A stretch of DNA of 64,000 bases from Thalassobacillus cyri (GTDB taxonomy: Bacteria > Bacillota > Bacilli > Bacillales > Halobacillaceae): positions 310,001 to 374,000 of the forward strand of contig NZ_FNQR01000001.1 in assembly GCF_900107755.1 (NCBI RefSeq), in the 5' to 3' direction. Each line of letters begins with the position of its first letter. Position 1 is the first letter of the stretch. The position numbers and the translations under genes are program-made. Below, piece after piece: positions 1 through 9,221 of this stretch. The notes beneath the pieces were generated by a model. It saw only the letters and a list, made by a program, of their open reading frames with translations. It was not told the DNA's origin and ran no database searches.

Positions 1-104
1 ATGATGGTTGTGGACAACATTTAGCAGTGAGCCGCATCCGGCTCCGACGCATAGGACGTGGCGTTTTTCAGCGGCCAGCGCCTGTCCCCTTGAGGTCTTA
101 AGTC
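1..104 (-). other. Open-frame fragment running off the left edge
   Basis: On the minus strand a frame of about 34 codons runs from just after a TGA stop to the window edge (it includes RGQALAAEKRHVL and VGAGCGS). No ATG, GTG or TTG start with a ribosome site is visible, and the DNA is GC-richer than its surroundings. It could be part of a dispersed repeat or the start of something beyond the edge. I do not recognise it. Confidence 0.15.
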
Positions 105-121
105 AATCCTCACTATGATTA

Positions 122-166
122 GTAAAAATAAGGCTTATCGTTTTATGGCGAAAGCCTTATTTTTAC
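122..166. terminator. Intrinsic terminator hairpin
   Basis: AAAAATAAGGCTT pairs with AAGCCTTATTTTT after a short loop. Both arms are flanked by A/T runs, so it could stop transcription in either direction. Confidence 0.7.
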
Positions 167-372
167 TTATACCTATTAAACTTAATTGGTCTGAAAGTAT
201 AAAAAAAGTCACGGCGAGGCTTGACTTAAGCTTATCGGGGGTGAGCAAGGCTCTTGCGCTTTTGTTCCGTTATGTTAAACGTGGTTATTCCCCTGTAAAA
301 GAGAACTTCCATTTATGAAAGTTCTAAGCTTATATAGTGATCTAATTGAAACAAGCACCCCTGGTGAAGGAA

Positions 373-555
373 TTAATGCATTCCTCCAGGACCTCGATAC
401 CTATCTTTTTCAATAGCTCTTTCCACTGCTTTTTCTTCCTCGGTTTTTTCGCGATATGGCACATGAAATTTCTTTTTTTGTTTTCGTTTATCCAGAAAAA
501 TCATCAAAGCAATAAATAAAACTAAAAACAAACCCCATAAAATAGTTGAAAGCAC
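373..555 (-). CDS. Small single-pass membrane protein (60 aa)
   Basis: I place the start at the GTG whose codon lies at 555-553, because AAAGGAG sits 7 bases upstream on the minus strand; the longer frame to 597 has no such site. The product has one hydrophobic segment (about residues 3-22, LSTILWGLFLVLFIALMIF), then a basic stop-transfer stretch (DKRKQKKK) and a charged cytoplasmic tail ending RYRGPGGMH. No family is recognised. It stands alone, reading towards the terminator at 122-166. Confidence 0.55.
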   Translation of the reverse strand: MLSTILWGLFLVLFIALMIFLDKRKQKKKFHVPYREKTEEEKAVERAIEKDRYRGPGGMH

Positions 556-805
556 CCAATTTCTCCTTTGAACAATGGAACGAACGGACATGGTCACTGC
601 TAAAGCTGATAAAAGCAGAGGTGTTCTGAGAATTATGTTAGGAGTACCTAATATTGTTAAAAGTAAATCCTCCTATTATTCAAGTATGTTTAATAAAATA
701 AATCGTTTCATTCTTCTTCCATTATTGTGCCCTTATATCGTTGATCGTGTCTCTATTTCGCTAAAGGAAAAAGCTCCCTCATTGACGTGAAATAATAGCA
801 TACAA

Positions 806-842
806 AAAAGCTAGTCTCTCGAAAATGAGAGACTAGCTTTTA
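806..842 (-). terminator. Terminator of the glycine-betaine binding protein gene
   Basis: AAAAGCTAGTCTCTC pairs with GAGAGACTAGCTTTT around a 5-base loop, directly downstream of the stop codon at 849. Confidence 0.85.
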
Positions 843-848
843 CAATCT

Positions 849-1736
849 TTATTTTACCCATTTGTCCACTAATTCCTGGTTTTCTTCGACCCATTTCTTA
901 GCACCATCAATTGGTTCATCGGCATTTTCGACATATTCGATCAGTTCACCGATTTGCTGGTCATTCATCTTCCAATTTTTCATCCATTCGCTGACTTTCG
1001 GATAATCTTCGGCAAACCCTTGTCTGGTCGCATGGTGGATTTTTTCCACGCCACCGTATGTTTTCTTTGGATCTTCGAGGAATTTCAGATCATATTTCGA
1101 GAAGACCCAGTGAGGACTCCAAAGCGGCGCCACGATTGGTTCTTTATTTTCGATGGCTTTTCCAATCTCAGCTATCATCGCCGGCTCAGAGCTTGGCAGT
1201 AGTTCATAATCCAGGTTGTAATCTTTCATTAATTGTTCTGTCACTTCCATCGTACCCGCGCCAGGATCAAAACCGACAATTTCACCCTCAAACTTTTCTT
1301 TATGCTTCTTCAGGTCTTCGACACTATTTACTTCTTCTACGTATGTCGGAACGACGAGGCCTACTTTGGCTTTGTCATACCAGGTAGCTTCGGAGAAATT
1401 AACCGTATCTTTATATTCCTTCAGATAATTAGCATCCTGGACTGGTAACCAGACTTCCAGACTGGCATCCAGGTCGCCACTTTCTAAAGCTTTCATCGTT
1501 GTACCCATGTCCACATTATTTAACTTCACCTTATAATCTTTTTCTTCTAAAATAACCTTCCACATATTTGTCACGGCAATATTTTCAGCCCAGTTAATTT
1601 GGCCAATCGTAATTTCTTCATCGCTTGCCTCTGCCTGCTCTTTATCTGATGCTTCATCAGAGCTGCCGCATGCAGTTAAGATAGCACCCACCAACAGTAC
1701 TAAAATTAAACTAAGTGCTTTTTTCCAACTCTTCAT
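849..1736 (-). CDS. Glycine betaine/proline-type ABC transporter substrate-binding lipoprotein
   Basis: Extracellular lipid-anchored receptor that captures quaternary amines such as glycine betaine for osmoprotection (OpuAC/ProX-type family, 295 aa, normal length). A signal peptide ends in the lipobox LTAC with the lipidated Cys at residue 23, followed by an acidic Ser-rich linker. Tryptophans suited to the aromatic ligand cage occur in INWAENIAV, LEVWLPV and PLWSPHWVF. The gene has no permease or ATPase beside it: it is an orphan receptor with its own terminator, so it may serve a transporter encoded elsewhere or an OpuA-type system. The ligand is inferred from the family. Confidence 0.85.
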   Translation of the reverse strand: MKSWKKALSLILVLLVGAILTACGSSDEASDKEQAEASDEEITIGQINWAENIAVTNMWKVILEEKDYKVKLNNVDMGTTMKALESGDLDASLEVWLPVQDANYLKEYKDTVNFSEATWYDKAKVGLVVPTYVEEVNSVEDLKKHKEKFEGEIVGFDPGAGTMEVTEQLMKDYNLDYELLPSSEPAMIAEIGKAIENKEPIVAPLWSPHWVFSKYDLKFLEDPKKTYGGVEKIHHATRQGFAEDYPKVSEWMKNWKMNDQQIGELIEYVENADEPIDGAKKWVEENQELVDKWVK

Positions 1737-2222
1737 TAAGAAAAACTCCCCTTTGATTAATTTATATTAAATCAAAATATTTCAAACGTTAAAATCGTTT
1801 GGAAATATTTTAACATCAACACGAAACAAAAGCTCATTTCTTATTTAGTTACGCACGCCTTCCTGGACGGGATAGTGTTAAGCGTTTAAAAACCCTCCGA
1901 AAAGCTGAACTACACCAGACACATAAGAAAATCAATAAGATAGTTTGTTAAATAATTTTTAAACGTTTTTTACATACTTTATGTTAACGTGTTCAGAAAA
2001 AATGTCAAGGGGGGGCCGTGATAATATTTCACACAAATGGCTGTTAATGTTGCTATCACAAACATCCTGGTTAAAATTAATGTTTTTCCTGAAAACTTCT
2101 TACTAACCATGCTGCTGAAAAAGAGGTATATATGCCGTGTAACAATACCCAGGAGAACCAGAAAATGGTTCCCCTGATCAAAGTGCTGCTTGTGGGTCAG
2201 AGGGGGGGGTGTACATTTTTTA
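1737..2222. other. Non-coding stretch upstream of the betaine receptor
   Basis: AT-rich DNA that must hold the promoter of the receptor gene at 1736. I see short T-rich runs near 1960-2000 and runs of G at about 2012-2017 and 2202-2209, but no gene, clear operator or riboswitch. Confidence 0.4.
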
Positions 2223-2400
2223 GCTTTCTATTACGCTTCTCTTGATAAAGGAATAAAGAAGGCGAGTGAGGAGGAACTGGAGGTACTGGGCGCTTCTTGA
2301 TGAACAGGTTTCCCCTCACATGGAACAGGCAGAGGGCTACCATGGTCTTAAGCACTTCTGGCACTATTTTGCTTTGGGGGAAAAAGAAATTGGCATGTAA
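2223..2400 (+). pseudogene. 3' remnant of an unknown gene, frameshifted
   Basis: Two consecutive frames read like one coding tail: ASLDKGIKKASEEELEVLGA in the first, then LLDEQVSPHMEQAEGYHG and KHFWHYFALGEKEIGM before a TAA at 2398. The frame change lies at the GCTTCTTGAT around 2292-2301 and is repaired by removing one T. No start codon or ribosome site is present. I do not recognise the family. It lies just upstream of another broken gene. Confidence 0.35.
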
Positions 2401-2457
2401 GCGGAAATACGATAGGCTCTAATTAATAGCAGTTTGATAGAAAAGAGGTGAAGTACA

Positions 2458-3707
2458 ATGGAGAAATCTGCATCAACGCTCACACCAGCGAACAAGTTCG
2501 AGCCGTGGCGGATGCTGCTGTGGCTTTTGATGGCGCAGATTATGGTCGCGTTCATCGGGCGCAGCCTTGGACCGCTTGGGGTGCTAATAGAAGAGGATCT
2601 TTCCTTAACAAAAGCACAAGTCGGACTGCTGCCGTCTGCCCTGTTCCTGGGGCAGGCGGTTGCCTCTATTCCCACTGGTTTTTAGCGGACCGCTTCGGCT
2701 CCCGGCCACTGTTGATGGTGATGTCAGTTACATTAGGTGTCAGTTTTTTATTGATGACACTGCAGCATAACTATGGATTGGTATTGCTGTTGATTATGAT
2801 TGGCGGGATCGGCTATGGCGGGATGCACCCGACCACCAACCGCGGGATCGTCTACTGGCATGTGCAAAAACAAAGAGGGACGGCGATGGGCATCAAGCAG
2901 ATGGGAATCACTTTCGGGTCGGCCTTAGCTGCCATATTACTGCTACCTCTGGCAGAGACACACGGCTGGAGAATGGTTGTTTTAATCGCTTGTATCGGGC
3001 TGATTATTACGGGAGTGATTGCTTACTTTCTCTATCGGGATCCGGTACTGGAGAAGAATAACAATCATTTGAAAGCCAAACCTGGCAGTACCTTCAAGTC
3101 GATTGCTGCAATGGCAAAAAACAAAGCATTGCTGTTAATCAGCCTGTGTGCCATGGGAATTAATGGCTCGCAGATGGCATTGAATACATATCTCGTTCTG
3201 TTTACCTATGAACAGCTCGGCATCAATCTTGTCTTAGCCGGCCTGCTGCTTGTCATTTCCGAAGTGGGCGGGTCGCTTGGCCGAATTGGCTGGGGTGTGA
3301 TCAGTGACCGTGTCTTTGGCGGGGAGCGACTGAAGGTGATGGCGATTATTGTGACGATCACGTTGTTTGCAAGTGCCGTGGTGGCATTTTTGCCGTCTGG
3401 AACACCGTACGGCCTGCTTGTGCCGTTGTTTTTTGTATTCGGATTTGCCGTGTCCGGCTTCAATGGTATTTGGATGAACCTAGCTTCTGAGCTGGTACCG
3501 AAAGAGCAGGCTGGCTTATCAAGCGGGTTCAGCATTACGCTCGGGTCGATGGGGGTCATTTTTCTGCCGCCATTTTTTGGACTCGTCGTCGACCAGACAC
3601 AGGGGTATACGTTCGGGTGGCTGTTGATCTCATTCCTGATGGTGATTGTCATGGTTTTATTAACCATGCTGAACAAGTTGAAAAAAGAGCAGCAATCCGC
3701 TCGATGA
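2458..3707 (+). pseudogene. Major facilitator superfamily transporter, frameshifted
   Basis: Twelve-helix MFS permease, about 415 codons if repaired. The start at 2458 follows GAGGTGAAGTACA. The first 75 codons end at a TAG (2683-2685) after VASIPTGF, and the protein resumes in the next frame as LADRFGSRPLLMVM, which is the conserved loop 2-3 MFS motif. Adding one T to the T5 run at 2679-2683 restores one frame to 3707. The rest is intact (GIGYGGMHPTTNRG, MGIKQMG). Substrate is unknown. A single homopolymer error or a recent null mutation would look the same, so the gene may be functional in the organism. Confidence 0.75.
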
Positions 3708-3773
3708 ACAGGAAAGGAGTTTTTGGGCCATAAAATTCAATCCATCTGACTGGAAACAAAAAGGAGAGCTCCT

Positions 3774-4079
3774 ATGCACATCAATCTGATTATTTTCATT
3801 TCCTCATTAAATGAACCGGATGTATCGAAAGCTATGATGAAAACTTATGAATCTAACATCCGTCCGGTCAAGGGCGATATCATCGATGATCCAGGGTTTC
3901 ATCCGGAATTCCACAATGGTTATGAGGTGGCCAAGGTGACGCTCAACTATGCTGTTGATGCATGCTGGGTCTCCTTATCGCCACTCGCGATAGAAGTAGA
4001 AAACATAGAAGTTAGAAGATACATCGATCACCTCGAAGTTCATGATTGGCAGGAGCTGCCAAAGGAAAAAATCGTATAA
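3774..4079 (+). CDS. Hypothetical protein (101 aa)
   Basis: A well-placed AAAGGAGAGCTCCT ribosome site precedes the ATG. The product is a small soluble protein without a signal peptide. It has an acidic central part (DPGFHPEFHNGYEVAKVTLN) and a mixed C-terminus ending PKEKIV. No family is recognised. The last 60 codons exist a second time at 7857-8048, with about the same level of conservation at protein and DNA level, showing that this gene was partly duplicated within 4 kb. It follows the MFS gene in the same direction and ends at a hairpin terminator. Confidence 0.6.
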   Translation: MHINLIIFISSLNEPDVSKAMMKTYESNIRPVKGDIIDDPGFHPEFHNGYEVAKVTLNYAVDACWVSLSPLAIEVENIEVRRYIDHLEVHDWQELPKEKIV

Positions 4080-4084
4080 TCGCA

Positions 4085-4146
4085 AAAAGTGCCTGACCCT
4101 CCAACTACGTTAATGACTTTGCGTGGCGGGGGTCAGGCATGTTTTC
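4085..4146. terminator. GTGCCTGACCC-family hairpin terminator
   Basis: GTGCCTGACCC pairs with GGGTCAGGCAT. It sits between the convergent genes ending at 4079 and 4167 and is one of about eight hairpins of this sequence family in the window. Confidence 0.75.
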
Positions 4147-4166
4147 TTTATTAAGTCCAGGGGTGC

Positions 4167-4927
4167 TTATTTTTTATATTGATTAATCGTTTGCTTCAGC
4201 TTACGGGCAACAGTATCTAACGGTCCATTCAGCTCCTGGCTGGTTAGCGTGAGTTTTGCCCGGCTTTCGTCGATTTCCAAGGCCTCAGCAAATAATCCTC
4301 CAAGTCCTCGGGCACGGCGATCTACTTCCAGCATGACATCCACATGGTTCTCCTGAAGGAAGAAGATTACTTCTAATTCATCTAAGTAAGAACGATATTC
4401 TCCCCCAGGCGTGAATTCAAATTCCTGCACATAGCCGAACCGTTTAGATGCCTCCATTTCCACTTTTCTAAGGTGGAAGCCTAAGTTATTTTCCAGCACA
4501 TTCAACACTTTTTCAATGTACGGGTGCGGGGTATCGTAATTGGATCTCTATCTTCAGGGTCGAGAGCCATTGGAATGTCTACTCCTGTCTCAAACCAGAT
4601 CGGAAGTTTCCCAAGGGATGCAGGTACATGGTAGGGAAGTTTGATAGAAAAAGGAAGTTCTTTTGTTTCCCCGGCCTGGATGATCACCTGATTGGCGATT
4701 GCATATTTCTGTAAATCCACTTTTTCTTTCACTTTACGGTCATCCACTTCACGGATGGCTTCTGTCATGAGGAAAATATAGATGGAGTCGATGGATTGTT
4801 CGACATCTCCACCTTGTATGACCACTTTACCATGCACATCTTCCCCTGGGACAAAGTGGTCTTTTTCTAATTGGGTATCAACTTTTGCAGCACCAATGCC
4901 TACACTTGCTAATAACTTTTTGAACAT
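4167..4927 (-). pseudogene. spo0M: Sporulation-control protein Spo0M, frameshifted
   Basis: Spo0M is an arrestin-fold cytoplasmic protein that modulates entry into sporulation in Bacillus. The N-terminal 130 residues (MFKKLLASVGIGAAKVDT, then ALDPEDRDPITIP) are in one frame and the C-terminal part (VLNVLENNLGFHLRKVEME onward) in another. One extra C in the C4 run (plus-strand G4 at 4528-4531) would give ITIPPHPYIEKVLNVLENN and a normal protein of about 250 aa. The start has a good AGGAGGAG site. The repaired protein has no other defect, so a sequencing error is as likely as real inactivation. Confidence 0.8.
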
Positions 4928-5202
4928 AAAATCTCCTCCTCTTTTTGATTATACGAATTGATTCATCAAAAGGGTTCATCTTTGTTAAAAAAGTGCCGCT
5001 CTCGAACGATAGCATTAGAATGGAGGGTAGCTGAAAGTGATAACAGGTCTGTTACAAATACAAAAAAACAACAAAAAGCTTGAATTAAATCAATTTTAGC
5101 TTTTCTCGCTTTATGTACCACAGGTGAATGCATCACCTGTTCTTCATTAGGAAAAGGAACGGAAAATCAATGGAATGGCTACGACTTTCGATACTCCTGA
5201 TT
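4928..5202. other. Intergenic region upstream of spo0M
   Basis: Contains the spo0M upstream region and a small hairpin near 5117-5137 (CAGGTGA/TCACCTG). No gene is supported. Confidence 0.35.
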
Positions 5203-5233
5203 AAAAAAACTTGGCGGGCAGCCAAGTTTTTTT
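5203..5233. terminator. Terminator of the amino acid ABC operon
   Basis: AAAAAACTTGGC pairs with GCCAAGTTTTTT around a 5-base loop, 60 bp beyond the stop codon of the ATPase gene. It is symmetrical, so it may act both ways. Confidence 0.85.
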
Positions 5234-5292
5234 AATGGGTGAAGCATCCGAATGAGAAAGGGGATAGTATTAATGAAGGGCACTCCACTTAC

Positions 5293-6030
5293 TTACTCAC
5301 TCAATAAATTTAAAAATTCTTTTGTTCTTTCATTAGAGGGATGGGAGAACATTTCAGACGGATGGCCGTGTTCAACGATGTGACCGCCTTCCATAAAAAT
5401 GACTTCATCTGCTACATCTCTGGCAAATCCCATTTCGTGTGTGACGACGACCATGGTCATGCCTTCTTCTGCTAGTTCCTTCATGACTTGCAATACTTCC
5501 CCGATCAGTTCAGGATCCAGTGCCGAGGTTGGTTCATCAAATAACATGACCTCTGGTTCCATCGCAAGTGCTCTGGCGATTCCTACCCGTTGTTGCTGGC
5601 CGCCGGAGAGCTGGAACGGGTAGTAGTCCATTTTGTCGCCTAGCCCTACTTTTTCCAATAGTTGTCTGGCTTTTTCGCGAGCTTTCTGTTTCTTGATGTT
5701 CTGGACAATGACCGGTCCTTCCATTACATTTTCGATCGCTGTTTTATGCGGAAAGAGGTTATAGGTCTGGAATACCATTCCGGTCTGTTTCCGAAAGGAT
5801 TGAATATTTTTTTTAGTAACTTTTGTGGAGAAATCAAGTGTTTGATTATTTATCTGCAGTTCCCCTTGATTAGGGGTCTCCAGTACATTTAGACACCTTA
5901 GCAAAGTTGTTTTACCTGAACCGGAAGGGCCAATCACGACAACAACTTTGCCAGTTTCGACTTTCAAATCGATGCCGTTTAATACGACTAGGTCACCAAA
6001 CTGTTTATGAAGGTTGTTAATTGATAGCAT
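5293..6030 (-). CDS. Polar amino acid (probably cystine-type) ABC transporter ATP-binding protein
   Basis: Cytoplasmic ATPase that powers uptake through the permease encoded just upstream (245 aa, full length for GlnQ/TcyC-type subunits). Walker A is GPSGSGKTT at about residues 34-42, the ABC signature LSGGQQQRV near 141, Walker [13 protein letters not shown] near 161 and the H-loop VVVTHEMGF near 195. It is the last gene of a receptor-permease-ATPase operon, 12 bp after the permease stop. Assignment to cystine rather than another polar amino acid rests only on the overall look of the three subunits. Confidence 0.9.
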   Translation of the reverse strand: MLSINNLHKQFGDLVVLNGIDLKVETGKVVVVIGPSGSGKTTLLRCLNVLETPNQGELQINNQTLDFSTKVTKKNIQSFRKQTGMVFQTYNLFPHKTAIENVMEGPVIVQNIKKQKAREKARQLLEKVGLGDKMDYYPFQLSGGQQQRVGIARALAMEPEVMLFDEPTSALDPELIGEVLQVMKELAEEGMTMVVVTHEMGFARDVADEVIFMEGGHIVEHGHPSEMFSHPSNERTKEFLNLLSE

Positions 6031-6042
6031 AGTTGAGTCTCC

Positions 6043-6726
6043 TTACGTTTGCACATATCGATTCAAGTGTTTCTCAATGGCATCTTGTCCTAGTGACAAT
6101 AGGAAACAGATTGTCCAATACAGTAGAGCGGCTTCCGTATATAGCAGTAACGGTTCATAAGTTGTTGCAACAATTTCCTGTGATTTCCGGAACATTTCTG
6201 TGACCATGATGGTGGAAGCGAGTGACGTATCCTTTACCAGACTGATGAAAGAATTGGACAATGGCGGGATTGAAACTCTTGTCGCCTGGGGGATGATAAT
6301 CCGGCGAAGCGCCTGTCCATAATTCATACTGATGGAGTAGGATGCTTCCCATTGTCCTTTCGGAATCGATTGAATTGCAGCACGAATGATTTCAGAAGCA
6401 TAGGCCCCTGTATTCAATGAAAAACCGACGATTGCTGCAGGAAAGGGATCTACTTCGATTCCTATGCTTACTAGTCCAAAGAAAATGATATACAGTTGCA
6501 CGAGTAATGGGGTGCCGCGAATAATCGATACATAAATTCTGGCGATTATCTCCAGCAGCTTAATGCCGGATAAACGAAACAAAGCAGTGACGACAGCTAA
6601 CACGAGGCCTATACTGAAAGCAATCAAGGTAAGAGGTATGGTGCGGGCCAAAGCCCCCTCCAACAGAGGAAAAAAGGAGCTTTGGAAAATATCCAGGTAG
6701 CGATCCATACCTAAAGAAGCTGACAT
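6043..6726 (-). CDS. Polar amino acid ABC transporter permease
   Basis: Inner-membrane channel subunit of the His/Glu/Gln/Cys permease family. It has about five hydrophobic segments and the EAA-type loop (GQWEASYSISMNYGQALRRIIIPQ) that contacts the ATPase. The frame is open further upstream and overlaps the end of the receptor gene, so translation is probably coupled. ATG 6726, ATG 6750 and TTG 6759 are all possible starts and none has a convincing ribosome site. I chose 6726 as the ATG closest to the usual N-terminus. Confidence 0.85.
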   Translation of the reverse strand: MSASLGMDRYLDIFQSSFFPLLEGALARTIPLTLIAFSIGLVLAVVTALFRLSGIKLLEIIARIYVSIIRGTPLLVQLYIIFFGLVSIGIEVDPFPAAIVGFSLNTGAYASEIIRAAIQSIPKGQWEASYSISMNYGQALRRIIIPQATRVSIPPLSNSFISLVKDTSLASTIMVTEMFRKSQEIVATTYEPLLLYTEAALLYWTICFLLSLGQDAIEKHLNRYVQT

Positions 6727-6733
6727 AATCAGA

Positions 6734-7561
6734 TTACTGAGTAGATACATCTTCGCCAAACCACTTATTGGAGATTTCAGCTAGCGTGCCATCTTCTTTC
6801 ATTTCTTTCAATGCACCATTCACTGCTTCTACAAGATCTTGATTGCCTTTTCGGAACATCATGGCACTTTCAGCGGCATCTTCTTGCCTGTCGACGATTT
6901 CTACTGGAGCTTGATCCCCTTTCTGATTGATATAATCCAGTACAGAAAGTCGCTCATTGATCGTTGCTTCGACACGGCCGGAGGCAGTCAGCTGCATCGC
7001 TTCGTTGAAACCTTCTACGGATTGGATTTCTCCCCCGTATTCTTTTGCTATATCTGCATAGTTACTGGTCAATGATTGTGCTACAGGCTTGCCTTCAATG
7101 TCTTCGAATGTCTTGATGTCTTCATTTCCTTTTTTAGCTACGAGTACGGCGGTAGATACCGTGTACGGCTCAGAAAAATCATATTTTTCCTGGCGGTCAG
7201 GACGGATGCCGACCTGGTTGGCGATCATGTCAAAGCGCTTGGCGTTCAATCCAGCAAACATGGCGTCCCATTTGGTTTCATTGAATTTTACTTCCAAGTC
7301 CAGGCGCTTGCCGATTTCACGGGCGACTTCCACATCATAACCCGTCAATTCATCTTGATCGTTATGAAAGGTAAATGGAGGGTACGTTCCTTCTGTACCG
7401 ACTGTCAGGACACCTTTTTCTTGGATTTGTTCATACAATGATTGGTCTGAGTTGTCAGAAGAAGCGGCTTCCTCCTGGTTATCATTTTTTTCATCGGATC
7501 CGCAAGCGACCAATACCGCGGCCAACAACGTAAGTATGAATAATAGCAAAAATTTCTTCAT
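6734..7561 (-). CDS. Polar amino acid ABC transporter substrate-binding lipoprotein
   Basis: Extracellular receptor (SBP_bac_3 family, 275 aa) that delivers an amino acid, possibly cystine, to the permease. Signal peptide with lipobox LVAC and lipidated Cys at residue 20, followed by an acidic linker. The family hallmarks GVLTVGTEGTYPPFTFHN (residues about 49-66) and the closing GTLAEISNKWFGED are present. The start ATG has AGGAGGAAATTTTATA upstream. It is the first gene of the operon, and a perfect inverted repeat at 7599-7628 lies 38 bp upstream. Confidence 0.9.
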   Translation of the reverse strand: MKKFLLLFILTLLAAVLVACGSDEKNDNQEEAASSDNSDQSLYEQIQEKGVLTVGTEGTYPPFTFHNDQDELTGYDVEVAREIGKRLDLEVKFNETKWDAMFAGLNAKRFDMIANQVGIRPDRQEKYDFSEPYTVSTAVLVAKKGNEDIKTFEDIEGKPVAQSLTSNYADIAKEYGGEIQSVEGFNEAMQLTASGRVEATINERLSVLDYINQKGDQAPVEIVDRQEDAAESAMMFRKGNQDLVEAVNGALKEMKEDGTLAEISNKWFGEDVSTQ

Positions 7562-7598
7562 TATAAAATTTCCTCCTTCTTTCTAATGCATACTAAAT

Positions 7599-7628
7599 TG
7601 ATAGGTTTAATTATTAATATACCTATCA
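7599..7628 (-). promoter_or_regulatory. Inverted repeat upstream of the amino acid ABC operon
   Basis: TGATAGGT and ACCTATCA form perfect 8-bp arms around an AT-rich 14-bp spacer containing TTAATATAC-like -10 sequence. Position and symmetry suit a repressor operator, for example one responding to sulfur supply. The regulator is unknown. Confidence 0.5.
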
Positions 7629-7856
7629 TAAGGGTGTTTACAATAGTATGTCAATGAAATTACTGTAGGAGTAATAGAAATACCAATTATTTTCAGCTGC
7701 CTCAACCGATAATGGGTAAGTTGAAAGAGAAAAGTGTCTGGAATAAACGAAGGCTTTTGCCAGAAGCAGCCAAATTAATTCTATTTACATCTGGGGTAGT
7801 CTTATAGATTACCAGAGATTATCTTTTCGATAATAATCAGCTACAGCAGCATAAAC

Positions 7857-8048
7857 GATCCGGGATTTCATCCGGAATTCCACGATGGCTACGAGGTGGC
7901 GAAGGTGACGCTTAACTATGCGGCGGATACATGCTGGGTGTCTTTGTCACCGCTCGCGATAGAAGTAGAAAATATAGAAGTTGGAAGATACATCGAGCAC
8001 CTCGAAGCGCACGGCTGGCAGGAAGTGCCTAAGGAAAAAATCGTATAA
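7857..8048 (+). pseudogene. Truncated second copy of the 3774-4079 gene
   Basis: Encodes DPGFHPEFHDGYEVAKVTLN through PKEKIV, about 63 codons closely matching the C-terminal half of the gene at 3774, in the same direction. The N-terminal 40 codons are missing and no start codon with a ribosome site is present. As with the full copy, it ends just before a hairpin of the same terminator family, so the duplicated unit probably included the terminator. The 3.8 kb between the copies carries spo0M and the ABC operon. Confidence 0.75.
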
Positions 8049-8052
8049 ACAG

Positions 8053-8111
8053 AAAAAGTGCCTGTCCCTTAGGAAGTTAACGTATTACTCCAAAGGGGGA
8101 GAGGCACTTTT
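8053..8111. terminator. AAAAGTGCCTGTCCC-family hairpin terminator
   Basis: AAAAGTGCCT(G)TCCC pairs with GGGGGAGAGGCACTTTT. It lies between the truncated copy (plus strand) and the cytochrome gene (minus strand). Confidence 0.75.
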
Positions 8112-8115
8112 GACT

Positions 8116-9081
8116 TTAATTTTGTTCGCTTGGCATTACAATATTATCGATGGTTGACCAATCAAAGTTTCCGTTCCGGATTTGTTCTCTTCGTTCTTTA
8201 TTCATCTGGTCGTCCGGTCTTCCGCCATGTGGAAAGTCCTTCTCATGATTCTGATAAAGCGGACGTTCGTGGGACAGGATATAGGCGGAAACATCAGCTG
8301 CTTCCTGATCGGTCAAGGAATTTTCCTGGCCAATTGGCATATTCCGTTTCACAAATCCTGCCATCTTGGACAAATAGGTCATTCCCGCACCATCATTAAA
8401 GGAGTTCTCTCCCCATAGCTCTGGACCGGAATTAGGGCCGGTTCCAGAACCGTCGCTCGCATGACAGGACATACAGCTTTGTTCTTACACTTCTTCTCCA
8501 CGAGCCAGGTCAGGTTTCGGTACTTCTTCCATTTTATTTTGCATCCGCCATGGGATATCAGCACCTTCTTCAATTCCTTCAGAAATATAATTCAAGTAGG
8601 AAACCATCGAACGCATTTCCTTCGAATCATAAGGGATTTTTTCTCCGTTCATACTGCGGATCATGCAGCCATTAATTCAATCTTCGATGGTGAACACAAC
8701 GCCTTCCCGCTTGCGGTATTGTGGGAATTGGGTCGTCACCCCTACAAAAGAGGATGCATCTGATAATCCTCCTTCAGCATGGCAGCTGGTACAGGAGAGC
8801 TCGTTTCCTACATAATCAGCCATCACCGTATTGGTTTCCTTCATCAGTTTTTCCCCATAACGTATGTATTCCGCTTCAGGACTGTCTTCTAAATCGTCCA
8901 GACTAGGAGGATCATTCACGACCTCTTGCGTTGTTTCTCTTGGCGCTTCTTCTGATTGGTCATCTTTTTCTTCGTTGCTTTCCTGGTTGTTACTGCAGGC
9001 GCTGATTATCAAAATTAATAGGATTCCAGCTGCAGCCCACCATTTTTTTGTAACATGTTGTTTATCTCCCCTTAAATTCAA
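8116..9081 (-). pseudogene. Diheme c-type cytochrome lipoprotein with two in-frame stops
   Basis: The repaired reading frame would give a membrane-anchored, extracytoplasmic protein of about 320 aa with lipobox IISAC near residue 29. It has two haem c sites, CTSCH in the first domain and CMSCH in the second, an arrangement seen in TsdA-like thiosulfate dehydrogenases and related diheme cytochromes. The sequence INGCMIRSMNG between them supports that family. A TGA (8677-8679) interrupts FTIED-INGC and a TAA (8485-8487) replaces the expected Tyr in GEEV-EQSC. All parts share one frame, so these are substitutions, not indels. Confidence 0.75.
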
Positions 9082-9221
9082 TCTGAAGGAAGTATAACAG
9101 GGAAACGACAGTGGGAAGGCGGTTTATGTAGAAAGAACACGAAATGTTTATATTTGAGCATTCGTCAGCGTTATTTATTAGGGAGAGCGTGATAAGTAAA
9201 CACATAGTAACTATAGTGATA

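Noticed and set aside
115-318. 67-codon open frame on the plus strand
   Set aside because: It begins inside a terminator hairpin (122-166), has no ribosome site and no protein-like pattern.
7562-7856. Riboswitch or T-box upstream of the amino acid ABC operon
   Set aside because: No T-box core, specifier hairpin or terminator/antiterminator pair is present; only an inverted repeat is seen.
8677-8679. TGA as selenocysteine codon in the cytochrome gene
   Set aside because: Relatives need a basic residue here, not Cys or Sec. A second stop (TAA) breaks the same frame, and no SECIS-like hairpin is seen.
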